64,000 nt of DNA from Prevotella sp. UBA4330 (GTDB lineage Bacteria; Bacteroidota; Bacteroidia; Bacteroidales; Bacteroidaceae): the NCBI GenBank assembly GCA_002394385.1, contig DGTS01000038.1, positions 124,001-188,000 on the forward strand, read 5' to 3'. The position numbers and the translations under genes were made by a program. Position 1 is the first letter of the stretch. Each line of letters starts with the position of its first letter. Under the pieces are notes generated by a model. That model was not told where the DNA came from. It saw nothing but the letters and a program-made list of their open reading frames with translations, and did no database searches. Positions 7,332 to 15,814 of this stretch are shown here, piece by piece.

Positions 7332-9341
7332 ATGGCAGAAATCGAAGATAACATAATCGGAAAAGAACAAGCAGAAGACAACATCATGTTCGGGGCAGAG
7401 GGAAACGATGCCCAACAACCAGATGTTCAATACGACGAAGAGAACATTCGACATCTTTCTGACATGGAGCACGTCAGAACACGTCCAGGCATGTATATCG
7501 GACGACTGGGCGACGGCTCAATGCCCGAGGACGGAATCTATGTCTTGCTGAAAGAGGTTATTGACAACTCTATCGACGAGTTCAAGATGAACGCCGGCAA
7601 GAGAATAGAGGTTGACGTCGAGGATGGGCTGCGCGTGTCGGTGCGCGACTACGGACGCGGCATACCTCAGGGCAAACTGATAGAGGCCGTAAGCGTGCTG
7701 AACACCGGCGGAAAGTACGACTCCAAGGCGTTCAAGAAGAGCGTCGGACTGAACGGTGTGGGCGTTAAGGCGGTGAACGCACTAAGCGCTCACTTCGAGG
7801 CAAGCAGTTACCGCGACGGCAAAGTGCGCTCGGTGGTTTTCAAGAAGGGCGAACTGATGGACGACACAACGGAGAAAACACAGGACGAGAACGGTACATA
7901 CATCTTCTTCGAACCAGACCCCGAACTCTTCAAGAACTACCGTTTCCACGACGACTTCGTGGAGACGATGCTCAGAAACTATACCTACCTGAACACCGGT
8001 CTCATCATAATGTATAACGGACGCAGGATTCTCAGCCGCAACGGACTGAAAGACCTGCTCACAGACAATATGACCAACGACGGACTCTACCCCATCATAC
8101 ACCTCAAGGGGGAGGACATCGAGATAGCATTCACACACACCAACCAGTACGGAGAGGAGTACCACTCCTTCGTGAACGGACAACACACCACGCAGGGCGG
8201 CACGCATCAGAGTGCATTCAAGGAGCATATAGCACGCACCATAAAGGAGTTCTCAGGCAAGAACTTCGAATATACCGACATACGTAACGGTCTCGTGGCG
8301 GCCATCGCGGTGAATGTGGAGGAACCGATGTTCGAGAGTCAGACAAAGATAAAACTCGGTTCGCTCACCATGAGTCCCAACGGTGTGAGCGTGAACAAGT
8401 ACGTGGGCGACTTCATAAAGACCGAAGTGGATAACTTCCTGCATAAGAATCCCGACATCGCAGAGCAGATGTTGCAGAAGATTTCGGAAAGCGAGAAGGA
8501 GCGAAAGGCAATGGCGGGCGTTACTAAACTGGCACGCGAGCGCGCCAAGAAGGCTAACCTGCACAACCGTAAACTGCGCGACTGCCGCATACATTATAGC
8601 GACGTGAAGAACGACCGCAAAGAGGAGTCGTGCATATTCATCACCGAGGGCGACTCGGCAAGCGGCAGCATAACCAAAAGCCGCGACGTGAACACACAGG
8701 CAGTGTTCTCGCTTCGAGGCAAGCCTCTTAACTGTTTCGGACTAACAAAGAAAGTGGTGTATGAGAACGAGGAGTTCAATCTCCTGCAGGCAGCACTCGA
8801 CATAGAAGAAGGGCTCGACTCTCTGCGCTATAACAAGGTAATTGTGGCAACCGATGCCGACGTCGATGGAATGCACATCCGACTGCTCATCATCACCTTC
8901 TTCCTGCAGTTCTTCCCCGAACTGATAAAGAAAGGACACGTCTATGTGCTGCAAACACCACTGTTCCGCGTAAGAGCAAAGCGCACAAAGATAAAGAACA
9001 AGAAGGTGATTGAGGAAGCCGACGCTAAGTCAACAGGCAAGAAGAACGACTACATCACACGCTATTGCTACAGCGACGAGGAGCGACTGCAGGCCATCAG
9101 CGACCTCGGTCCCGACCCGGAGATAACGCGATTCAAGGGTCTCGGAGAGATTTCGCCCGATGAATTTGCAGGATTCATAGGCCCGGATATACGTCTCGAG
9201 CAGGTAACGCTGCACAAGACCGACCAGGTGCAGAAACTACTGGAATACTACATGGGCAAGAACACCATGGAACGTCAGAACTTCATCATCGACAACCTCG
9301 TAATAGAGGAAGACAAACCAGAGGAAGACCAATATGAATAA
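7332..9341 (+). CDS. parE: DNA topoisomerase IV subunit B
   Basis: ATPase subunit of a type IIA topoisomerase that decatenates daughter chromosomes; its partner ParC is not in this window. The 669 aa contain, in order, the GHKL ATPase (EVIDNSIDEF near 76, DYGRGIP near 112, GLNGVGVKAVNALS near 140), the transducer QTKIKLG, and the TOPRIM domain with EGDSASG (near 437) and DADVDGMH (near 513). The spacing RPGMYIGRLGDGSMPEDGIY fits ParE rather than GyrB of Bacteroidetes. A non-conserved acidic stretch of about 35 residues precedes the conserved N-terminus. Its 3' end overlaps coaD by 8 bp. Confidence 0.94.
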   Translation: MAEIEDNIIGKEQAEDNIMFGAEGNDAQQPDVQYDEENIRHLSDMEHVRTRPGMYIGRLGDGSMPEDGIYVLLKEVIDNSIDEFKMNAGKRIEVDVEDGLRVSVRDYGRGIPQGKLIEAVSVLNTGGKYDSKAFKKSVGLNGVGVKAVNALSAHFEASSYRDGKVRSVVFKKGELMDDTTEKTQDENGTYIFFEPDPELFKNYRFHDDFVETMLRNYTYLNTGLIIMYNGRRILSRNGLKDLLTDNMTNDGLYPIIHLKGEDIEIAFTHTNQYGEEYHSFVNGQHTTQGGTHQSAFKEHIARTIKEFSGKNFEYTDIRNGLVAAIAVNVEEPMFESQTKIKLGSLTMSPNGVSVNKYVGDFIKTEVDNFLHKNPDIAEQMLQKISESEKERKAMAGVTKLARERAKKANLHNRKLRDCRIHYSDVKNDRKEESCIFITEGDSASGSITKSRDVNTQAVFSLRGKPLNCFGLTKKVVYENEEFNLLQAALDIEEGLDSLRYNKVIVATDADVDGMHIRLLIITFFLQFFPELIKKGHVYVLQTPLFRVRAKRTKIKNKKVIEEADAKSTGKKNDYITRYCYSDEERLQAISDLGPDPEITRFKGLGEISPDEFAGFIGPDIRLEQVTLHKTDQVQKLLEYYMGKNTMERQNFIIDNLVIEEDKPEEDQYE

Positions 9342-9837
9342 AGCAGCCAACAGCCAACAACCAGCAGCCAACTGCCAACAGCCAACAGCCAACAGCAAGC
9401 CCCGCATAGGTGTCTTCGTGGGCAGTTTCGACCCTTTCACCATAGGGCATGCCGACATCGTGAACCGCGCTCTGCCACTGTTCGACCGCATTGTGATAGG
9501 AGTGGGAGTCAACGAGCGCAAGCAATACATGCTGACGGCAGACGAGCGATGCCGCCGCATCAGCCTGCTGTATAAGGATGAGCCGAAGATTGAGGTGCAG
9601 ACATACGACGACCTCACCGCCAGTTTCGCCCATCGCGCAGGCGCGCGTTATATTATAAAAGGTGTGCGCACGATGAAAGACTTCGAGTATGAGCGCGAGC
9701 AGGCCGACATAAACCGCCGCATTGGCGATGTGGAAACGCTGCTCCTCTATGCCGACCCACGCTATGAGAGCATCTCGTCGAGCATGGTTCGCGAACTGAT
9801 TCACTTCGGGAAAGACGTCAAGGATTTCCTACCGTGA
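9334..9837 (+). CDS. coaD: Phosphopantetheine adenylyltransferase with repeat-derived N-terminal extension
   Basis: Cytoplasmic enzyme transferring AMP to 4'-phosphopantetheine, the penultimate step of CoA synthesis. The nucleotidyltransferase signature GSFDPFTIGH is at residues 30-39 and the ISSSMVRELI motif near the C-terminus. Family members begin a few residues before RIGVFVGSFDP. Here there is no closer ATG, and about 21 residues rich in Asn, Gln, Ala and Pro come first, encoded by CAGCCAACAGCCAAC words. Initiation occurs inside parE (8-bp overlap). The extension appears to be low-complexity intergenic DNA captured by the reading frame. The core is intact, so the enzyme should be active. 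Confidence 0.94.
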   Translation: MNKAANSQQPAANCQQPTANSKPRIGVFVGSFDPFTIGHADIVNRALPLFDRIVIGVGVNERKQYMLTADERCRRISLLYKDEPKIEVQTYDDLTASFAHRAGARYIIKGVRTMKDFEYEREQADINRRIGDVETLLLYADPRYESISSSMVRELIHFGKDVKDFLP

Positions 9838-10251
9838 TTTTGGTTGAGTGTTGAGGGCTTTGTTTTCCGCCGCTTCCATTATCTCGCGTTCTCCCGGACC
9901 TTTGTCGTTGATGCCGCAAAGGTGCAGAACACCGTGGATAATTACGCGGTGCAGTTCCTCGTCATAGTCCTTTTTGAATAGTTCGGCATTGCTCTTCACC
10001 GTGTCGAGGCTTATCACGAGGTCGCCGTTCAGCGTGTCGCCTTCACAATAGTCGAAGGTGATGATGTCGGTGTAATAGTCGTGTCCGAGGTACTCGCGGT
10101 TCACTTCCAGTATCTTCTCGTCGCTCACGAACATATAACCGATGTCGCCCACACGCTTGCCGTATGTCGCCGCAACGGCACGTATCCATGCTGTTGTCTC
10201 GCGTTTCTTTATCTTCGGCATCCTCACGCCGTCTGTATTGTATGTTATCAT
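9829..10251 (-). CDS. ybeY: Endoribonuclease YbeY (rRNA maturation factor)
   Basis: Metal-dependent RNase involved in 16S rRNA 3' maturation and ribosome quality control. The 140 aa carry the motif HGVLHLCGINDKG, with two zinc-ligand histidines; the third ligand position is Asp rather than the His found in E. coli, which from memory is usual in Bacteroidetes. The start MITYNTDGVRMPKIKKRE fits the family. Its 3' end overlaps the convergent coaD by 9 bp. It follows the S41 protease gene by 9 bp and is probably translated from the same mRNA. Confidence 0.93.
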   Translation of the reverse strand: MITYNTDGVRMPKIKKRETTAWIRAVAATYGKRVGDIGYMFVSDEKILEVNREYLGHDYYTDIITFDYCEGDTLNGDLVISLDTVKSNAELFKKDYDEELHRVIIHGVLHLCGINDKGPGEREIMEAAENKALNTQPKSR

Positions 10252-10260
10252 CGCCTTGTT

Positions 10261-11832
10261 TTACATTTGAATTTGTCTCAGTCCCTCCTTCACTATGTCG
10301 CTGTGCTCGTTGAAGATGCGGAAATACTCGTTCATATCCCACAGGTCGCGCGCCACAAGAGCCTTGAGTTGATAGCGCAACACGACAATGGTGCGCTGCA
10401 GTTCGTCGTCATCCTTAGGCTTGATGTCCTGCTTCTTGCCCTCCTCAACGATGCCGTCGATGAGCGACTGCGGCACCTCGTAAGCCTGTGCGAACTGCTC
10501 GAAGGTGCTGTAACGGTTCTTCAGGCTCTTGCGTTCCTTGTCGATGTACTTCAGCGAGGCGTTCACCACGATGCTCTTAGCAGCCAGACTGCGGTGGTAA
10601 CGGGTGTATTGCAGCGTGTCGAGGGGCACAAACTCGTCGGGCATTATGGCTCCTCCGCCATACACAAGACGGTGCTTGCGCAGGGTGTAGTAGCGCAGAG
10701 AGTCGTTGAAGTGTATGCTGTCGCGGTTGGTCAGTTCGCCGTGCTTCAGGCGGTTTTCAAAGTCCTGTGCATACTCGTCTTGCTCTCCCTTCTTGTAAGG
10801 CTTCTGGATGCAGCGTCCCGAAGGGGTGTAATAGTGTGCCACGGTGAGGCGAATCATCGAGCCGTCGTTGAACTCTATGGGCCGCTGCACAAGTCCCTTG
10901 CCGAACGTGCGGCGCCCTACGATGATTCCGCGGTCGTGGTCTTGTATCGCGCCCGACACTATCTCGGCTGCCGAGGCGGTAAGTTCGTTGACGAGAACGA
11001 CCACCTTGCCATCGGCCATTATGCCGCCGCCGTGAGCGTTATAGCCCATCCTTCTCACTGCTCTACCCTCGGTATAGACAATCAGGTCGCCCTTTTCGAG
11101 GAACTCATCAGCAAGGTCAACGGCAGCCTGCAGATAGCCTCCGCCGTTGTCCTGCAGGTCCAGAACAAGGTCTTTCATGCCCTTTTCCCTTAGCATCTGA
11201 GCCTTCTCCATGAACTCCTTGTAGGTTGTCGCACCGAAACTCTCTATGCGTATGTACCCTATTCCTGGGCGAATCATATAGGCGGCGTTGATGGTGTGTA
11301 CGGGTATTTTATCCCTGCGGACGGTGAAGTGCAGCATGTCCTTGACGCCACGGCGCACAATGCCGAGGTTCACCTTTGTGCCCTTGGGACCGCGCAGACG
11401 CTTCATGATGTCGGTGCGCGACATCTTTACGCCGGCGATTGAGGTGTCGTTGACCGTCACGATGCGGTCGCCGGCGACGATGCCCACCTTCTCCGACGGA
11501 CCGTTCACCACGGGCTGTATCACCAGCAGCGTGTCGTCAACCATATTGAACTGCACTCCGATGCCCTCGAAATTGCCCTGCAGCGGCTCGTTCATCGACT
11601 TCACCTCCTCGGCAGTGGCATAAGTGCTGTGCGGGTCCAGTTCTTTCAGCATGCCGCGAATGGCATCTTCCACCAGTTTTTTCTCGTTCACAGTGTCAAC
11701 ATAGAGGTTGGTGATGGCCGACTCAGCCATCTTCAACTTGCTGGACGGACTGTCCGAGCCGAAGTTTATTCTCAGTTGTGCCGATGCCCCCATGCATACA
11801 GCAAGGGCAATGAGCAGCATTGTCTTTCGCAT
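10261..11832 (-). CDS. S41-family C-terminal processing protease
   Basis: Exported serine protease of the Ctp/Tsp family, which trims C-termini of envelope proteins. The 523 aa begin with a signal peptide (MRKTMLLIALAVCMGASAQ). A PDZ domain follows (about 85-165, GIGVQFNMVDDTLL to GIVRRG), then the S41 catalytic domain with nucleophile Ser287 in VNELTASAAE and general-base Lys312 in RRTFGKGLVQ. The C-terminal 150 residues are less conserved. It probably begins a transcript with ybeY; the 76-bp gap to ruvB contains a C/G-rich word repeat (about 11863-11905). The specific target is unknown. Confidence 0.92.
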   Translation of the reverse strand: MRKTMLLIALAVCMGASAQLRINFGSDSPSSKLKMAESAITNLYVDTVNEKKLVEDAIRGMLKELDPHSTYATAEEVKSMNEPLQGNFEGIGVQFNMVDDTLLVIQPVVNGPSEKVGIVAGDRIVTVNDTSIAGVKMSRTDIMKRLRGPKGTKVNLGIVRRGVKDMLHFTVRRDKIPVHTINAAYMIRPGIGYIRIESFGATTYKEFMEKAQMLREKGMKDLVLDLQDNGGGYLQAAVDLADEFLEKGDLIVYTEGRAVRRMGYNAHGGGIMADGKVVVLVNELTASAAEIVSGAIQDHDRGIIVGRRTFGKGLVQRPIEFNDGSMIRLTVAHYYTPSGRCIQKPYKKGEQDEYAQDFENRLKHGELTNRDSIHFNDSLRYYTLRKHRLVYGGGAIMPDEFVPLDTLQYTRYHRSLAAKSIVVNASLKYIDKERKSLKNRYSTFEQFAQAYEVPQSLIDGIVEEGKKQDIKPKDDDELQRTIVVLRYQLKALVARDLWDMNEYFRIFNEHSDIVKEGLRQIQM

Positions 11833-11908
11833 CTGATATATTTAGTGTTTATTGTTAATCACCCCTTCCTCTTCCCCCTCCTTTTGGGAGGGGACAGGGG
11901 TAGGCTTT

Positions 11909-12943
11909 TTACCCAAACAGGTCGGGCTCTGCAATGTTGCTGTCGAACATGTTCCGGCCGAAGTGTCGGTAGGCCAGTTGGGTCACCATGCGGCCTCGCG
12001 GCGTGCGCTTGATGAAGCCCTCCATGATGAGGAACGGCTCATAGACCTCCTCGATGGTTCCTGTGTCCTCGCCGATGGCGGTGGCAATGGTCGAGAGACC
12101 TACCGGACCGCCGCGGAACTTGTCGATGATGGTGAGCAGAATCTTGTTGTCTATCTCGTCGAGACCATATTGGTCGATGTTCAGAGCGGTCAGCGCGATG
12201 CGCGTTATCTGCGTGTCTATGCGCCCTGTGCCCTTCACTTGCGCGAAGTCTCTCACCCTGCGGAGTAGCGCGTTTGCAATACGTGGCGTGCCGCGCGACC
12301 GCCGTGCAATCTCGATGGCAGCCTCATCGCTGATAGGAACGTTAAGAATCGAGGCACTGCGCTTCAGAATCTTCATCAGCGTCTCTGGCTCGTAGTATTC
12401 CAGGTGCATGTTAATGCCGAAGCGGGCACGCATCGGAGCGGTGAGCATACCGCTGCGCGTGGTGGCTCCCACGAGTGTAAAGGGGTTGAGGTCTATCTGT
12501 ATCGAGCGTGCCGAAGGACCCTTATCAATCATTATATCTATGCGATAGTCCTCCATAGCGGAGTAAAGATACTCCTCGACAACAGGCGACAGACGGTGTA
12601 TCTCGTCAATGAAGAGCACGTCGCGGGGCTCCAGCGAGGTCAGAATGCCAGCAAGATCTCCGGGACGGTCGAGCACCGGACCGCTTGTTATCTTGAATCC
12701 CACGCCCAACTCATTAGCGATGATGTTCGAGAGAGTGGTCTTTCCCAGTCCCGGAGGACCGTGCAGCAGGGTATGGTCGAGCGGTTCGCCACGATACTTA
12801 GCCGCCTCAACAAACACCTCAAGGTTCTCCACGACAGCCTTCTGTCCACTGAAGTCGGAGAACTTCAACGGTCGCAGCGCGTTCTCGAAGTCTTTCTCGG
12901 CAGATGATACCTCCTGTTGCCTGATGTCAAATGTTTCGTCCAT
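11909..12943 (-). CDS. ruvB: Holliday junction branch migration ATPase RuvB
   Basis: AAA+ motor that, with RuvA, drives Holliday-junction branch migration in recombinational repair; ruvA is not adjacent. The 344 aa have Walker A GPPGLGKT at 62-69, Walker B LFIDEIHRL, the sensor region GATTRSGMLTAPMRARFG, and the C-terminal winged helix ending RTPRGRMVTQLAYRHFG. Length and start are typical. The -7 element TATCTTTG (12956-12949) is only 5 nt from the ATG, so the mRNA may be leaderless or nearly so. Confidence 0.96.
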   Translation of the reverse strand: MDETFDIRQQEVSSAEKDFENALRPLKFSDFSGQKAVVENLEVFVEAAKYRGEPLDHTLLHGPPGLGKTTLSNIIANELGVGFKITSGPVLDRPGDLAGILTSLEPRDVLFIDEIHRLSPVVEEYLYSAMEDYRIDIMIDKGPSARSIQIDLNPFTLVGATTRSGMLTAPMRARFGINMHLEYYEPETLMKILKRSASILNVPISDEAAIEIARRSRGTPRIANALLRRVRDFAQVKGTGRIDTQITRIALTALNIDQYGLDEIDNKILLTIIDKFRGGPVGLSTIATAIGEDTGTIEEVYEPFLIMEGFIKRTPRGRMVTQLAYRHFGRNMFDSNIAEPDLFG

Positions 12944-12948
12944 GGTTG

Positions 12949-12956
12949 CAAAGATA
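12949..12956 (-). promoter_or_regulatory. -7 promoter element immediately before ruvB
   Basis: Minus-strand TATCTTTG, followed by five bases and then the ruvB ATG. The -33 region is poor. The same close arrangement is seen at dtd (33492-33499). Confidence 0.55.
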
Positions 12957-13082
12957 GTGGTTTTTTTTTTAACTCACGTCTTTTTGACCCGATTTCTTTA
13001 CCCTTTCCACCCCAAGCGACACCACTTCCCCGCCCCACTAATATCAAACGGGATTTCAATTGATGCCAAATGGGGAGACAAT

Positions 13083-13168
13083 GTTATTAACTTTGTTGAA
13101 CAAAGTTATTAAGATTGTCGAACAAAGTTAATAAGATTGTTGAACAAAGTTATTAACTTTGTTACCCC
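13083..13168. repeat. 22-bp tandem repeat array B
   Basis: Units begin at 13083, 13105, 13127 and 13149, exactly 22 bp apart, with shared core GTTATTAAGATTGTCGAACA. The outer units carry AACTTTGTT in place of AAGATTGT, which makes them nearly self-complementary. The array is preceded by TTGATGCCAAA and followed by CCCCACTTGTAT. The same head, core and tail recur at 33310-33430, and the core and tail at 43241-43298. The rest of the 534-bp gap (12944-13477) holds a C/G-rich word element near 13355-13400, one copy of the GGGCTAACAC element at 13414-13440, and no gene that I can support. Confidence 0.93.
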
Positions 13169-13477
13169 ACTTGTATCTTATTGAAAGCCAAGAAGATACA
13201 AACGGCTAAATCGAAGCATGCTTCTCGTCACCTAAACTATAGTCAATCATTTTTCCCACTGCCCCACTTTTCGTTGTAATGGCGCACCCGTGTTATCCCG
13301 TCTGTAATTATGCCAGGTAATTAAATGCAATTTGACCACTTCTAATAACTCCCCGCCCTTAGAAGTTCCCCTCGCCCCTTGGAGAGGGGTTAGGGGTGAG
13401 GCCATGATGATAACGGGCTAACACGGAGGTTAGCCCCTACAGTTGGGAATGGTGGTTTGAATGTAGTTTATCTACTT

Positions 13478-14497
13478 TTAGTTTGCAGCCGCCTCGCTGA
13501 AAGCATCCATGATTTCGGTGGGACGATGGTTCTGGAACGCGCCGAGAGGGTATTGCCCCTCCAGTTCGGGTGCCCAATAGAACACGCCGCGGCACTTGCC
13601 GCCTGTCTCCTGGCGCGCTGCCGCGATGAGTTTCTTCAGGAACACCTTGCCCTTGGCAGGCTCGCGGACAAGCACTCCAGTCTCTACAATCATCGTCTCG
13701 CAGCCGTATTTCTGTTGCAGACGGTTGATGTTGGCAATGGCTTTCTGCAATGTCTCGTCCTCGCTCTTGGTGAGTCCTGCCTCAATGTCCCAATAGGGAT
13801 AGACGCTCATACCTATCATGTCCCAGCGGGCACCGTACTTCCGCAGTCCGTCGAAGATGAAGTCGTAGCGTTTCTCGTCGCAACCGCCATCGAGATGGAC
13901 AATGCACACGGCATCGGGATAGACGCTCTTCACCGCCTGATAGCCAGCCTCGGTGAGCCCGGCATACTGCTCCATGTTCTCCTCGGCGCGTCCCATGGGC
14001 CACAGGAAGCCATAAGTGGTCTCGTTGCCCACCTGCACCCACTTCACGTCGATGCCGTTCTGGCGCAGCAGTTGCAGCGTCTCGCGGGTGTGCTCTGCCA
14101 GCATGTGCTTCATCTCTCCGTATGAATAATACTGCCACGCGGCAGGAATGTGCTGCTTGCCGGGGTCTGCCCACCAGTCGCTATAGTGGAAGTCAATCAT
14201 TATGTCCATACCGTAGTAGCGGGCACGTTTAGCCATTTCGAGCACGTCGTGCATGCCCGAGAAGCCGCCGCGAGGATTCACCCACACACGCAGACGCACC
14301 GCATTGAGCCCCAGTTCGTGCATCAGCGCCGTGTTCTCGCGTATCTCGCCAGCCTTGTTATACAGCCGAACGCCGCGCGACTCCATCTCGGTGGTGCCGC
14401 TGATGTCGGCACCGAGCCAGAAAGTCGTGTTCTCCTGTGCTGTCGCCGACTGCATCGCGGCGACACACAACATAAAGGTTACCAGTAGTTTTTTCAT
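13478..14497 (-). CDS. GH53 arabinogalactan endo-beta-1,4-galactanase
   Basis: Exported glycoside hydrolase cleaving beta-1,4-galactan side chains of pectin. The 339 aa begin with a signal peptide (MKKLLVTFMLCVAAMQSATA). GH53 hallmarks are GADISG (29-34), NAVRLRVWVNPRGG, FHYSDWWADPGKQ, the acid/base Glu159 in QVGNETTYG and the nucleophile Glu272 in MIVETG. No SusC/SusD genes or other pectin enzymes lie nearby, so it is not in a typical polysaccharide utilisation locus. It starts 10 bp after the caspase-like gene and so appears to be the last gene of the lemA block; whether that is functional or accidental is unclear. Confidence 0.93.
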   Translation of the reverse strand: MKKLLVTFMLCVAAMQSATAQENTTFWLGADISGTTEMESRGVRLYNKAGEIRENTALMHELGLNAVRLRVWVNPRGGFSGMHDVLEMAKRARYYGMDIMIDFHYSDWWADPGKQHIPAAWQYYSYGEMKHMLAEHTRETLQLLRQNGIDVKWVQVGNETTYGFLWPMGRAEENMEQYAGLTEAGYQAVKSVYPDAVCIVHLDGGCDEKRYDFIFDGLRKYGARWDMIGMSVYPYWDIEAGLTKSEDETLQKAIANINRLQQKYGCETMIVETGVLVREPAKGKVFLKKLIAAARQETGGKCRGVFYWAPELEGQYPLGAFQNHRPTEIMDAFSEAAAN

Positions 14498-14507
14498 TTA
14501 TCTATAA

Positions 14508-15794
14508 TTATATGCCCTTAACGCTTACTTCTATAAGACCGTTCTGCGTTTTACAATTCTTGTTGTCCGAGGTCTTCTTTGCCGCACTTTGAATGGTGTT
14601 TTTTATCAACGTTTCCCACGAAGGAGTATCGCTGTTCAAGGCACTTATCTGACTGCGCAGGTTCTCGAAGAAACTCAGGAGGAAGAAACCGCCGTTGTCG
14701 CCGCACCAAGCCTTTTCTCCGGGACTGGCGGCAGTGGCAATCACCTCGCCTTTCGACTGCAAGAAGAGCATGCGGAGTTTCTCAATGTCGAAGTTGGTGT
14801 TAGAGCGTGAGAAGAGAGAGTTGCTCAACACCATTGGCTGGTTCATGTCTATCTCGCTGTTGCAGCAGTCGCTGAGCACAATGTTCAGTCGTGCCTGCTT
14901 CTGCACGATGGTACGGAAGACATCGCTTAGAGCCATAAAGTTCTCCTCGGCATCGTCGTATGCGCTCGACGAGAGGTCGAGACAGGGGTATTCGTCGGGC
15001 TGGTTCTTGAAGCGGAAGCCATGACCTGTGTAAACAAACACCACCACATCGTTGTCACCGGGACTAAGAGCAGCAAGCACCTGGTCCATAGTTCGCTTGC
15101 CATAGTTGGTTCCTGCTATTATCTGTTCGTTGAGTGTCATTCCCAGGACCTTTGCAATGCCGCCAAACTCGCTGCGTATGCGGCGAAGGTCTGTCTCGCA
15201 TGCGGGACCGATATCGCTGACATCGGTATTGGCAACCACCATGAGATGCATCGTCGAGCCGCCTGTTCCGGGCGTCACCTGACTTGTATAGGTGTTCTGC
15301 TGCGTTACCGTTTGTATGCCCTGCAACATCATCTTATACTCCGGCTCGTTCACGCCGTAGAACTGACTGACGAAATCGGGGTTCATCTCCGACAGCGCAA
15401 CCTCCTCAAACTGGTTGGCCTTCAACCATGAGTCGGCATCATTGGCGTCATAGACAATAAGAGGCACATCGCTGATGTCCGACTCATCGTCCTTCTCCCA
15501 CACCCAAAGCAGCGACGGGAAGCCTTCATCGTCGGGCACCAACATCATCACTCCCACATCGTCGGCATCCTTTTTCTCCTCTATATGGCACGTGTAGTTG
15601 GTGACATAACATGAATTCTTTTCCAACATCTCCGCGTCAACGAGCCTCATCGAGATGTGCTCGTCGTCAGAATATTTGAGTAGTCCCACGAAATGGTTAC
15701 TGTCCGGAGCGTGGAACTCCAGTCCATAAAAAGTCTGCGCCCTGCAAACAACGGTAGCAATAAGGGCGAGTGATAATAGCAAAAACTTCTTCAT
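14508..15794 (-). CDS. Secreted caspase-like (peptidase C14/metacaspase fold) protein
   Basis: A 428-aa protein with signal peptide MKKFLLLSLALIATVVCRAQ, so it is expected in the periplasm or outside the cell. Residues about 20-165 show no family I recognise. Residues about 182-350 form a caspase-like domain: MHLMVVANTD (first beta strand), catalytic His258 in VYTGHGF, and catalytic Cys311 in LSDCCNS, spaced as in metacaspases (His then Cys about 50 residues later). The frame extends 27 codons upstream with Arg/Trp-rich sequence that is the antisense of the upstream Gly-rich tail, so the ATG at 15794 is preferred. It lies 20 bp downstream of a DUF2207-like gene. Cleavage specificity and target are unknown. 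Confidence 0.85.
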   Translation of the reverse strand: MKKFLLLSLALIATVVCRAQTFYGLEFHAPDSNHFVGLLKYSDDEHISMRLVDAEMLEKNSCYVTNYTCHIEEKKDADDVGVMMLVPDDEGFPSLLWVWEKDDESDISDVPLIVYDANDADSWLKANQFEEVALSEMNPDFVSQFYGVNEPEYKMMLQGIQTVTQQNTYTSQVTPGTGGSTMHLMVVANTDVSDIGPACETDLRRIRSEFGGIAKVLGMTLNEQIIAGTNYGKRTMDQVLAALSPGDNDVVVFVYTGHGFRFKNQPDEYPCLDLSSSAYDDAEENFMALSDVFRTIVQKQARLNIVLSDCCNSEIDMNQPMVLSNSLFSRSNTNFDIEKLRMLFLQSKGEVIATAASPGEKAWCGDNGGFFLLSFFENLRSQISALNSDTPSWETLIKNTIQSAAKKTSDNKNCKTQNGLIEVSVKGI

Positions 15795-15814
15795 ATATAT
15801 AGATACAATGTTTC

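Noticed and set aside
7332..9341. Possible gyrB assignment
   Set aside because: The N-terminal block (RPGMYIGRLGDGSMPEDGIY) and overall layout fit Bacteroidetes ParE, not GyrB.
13478..14497. Polysaccharide utilisation locus around the GH53 enzyme
   Set aside because: No SusC/SusD pair, sensor or other pectin enzyme lies nearby in the window.
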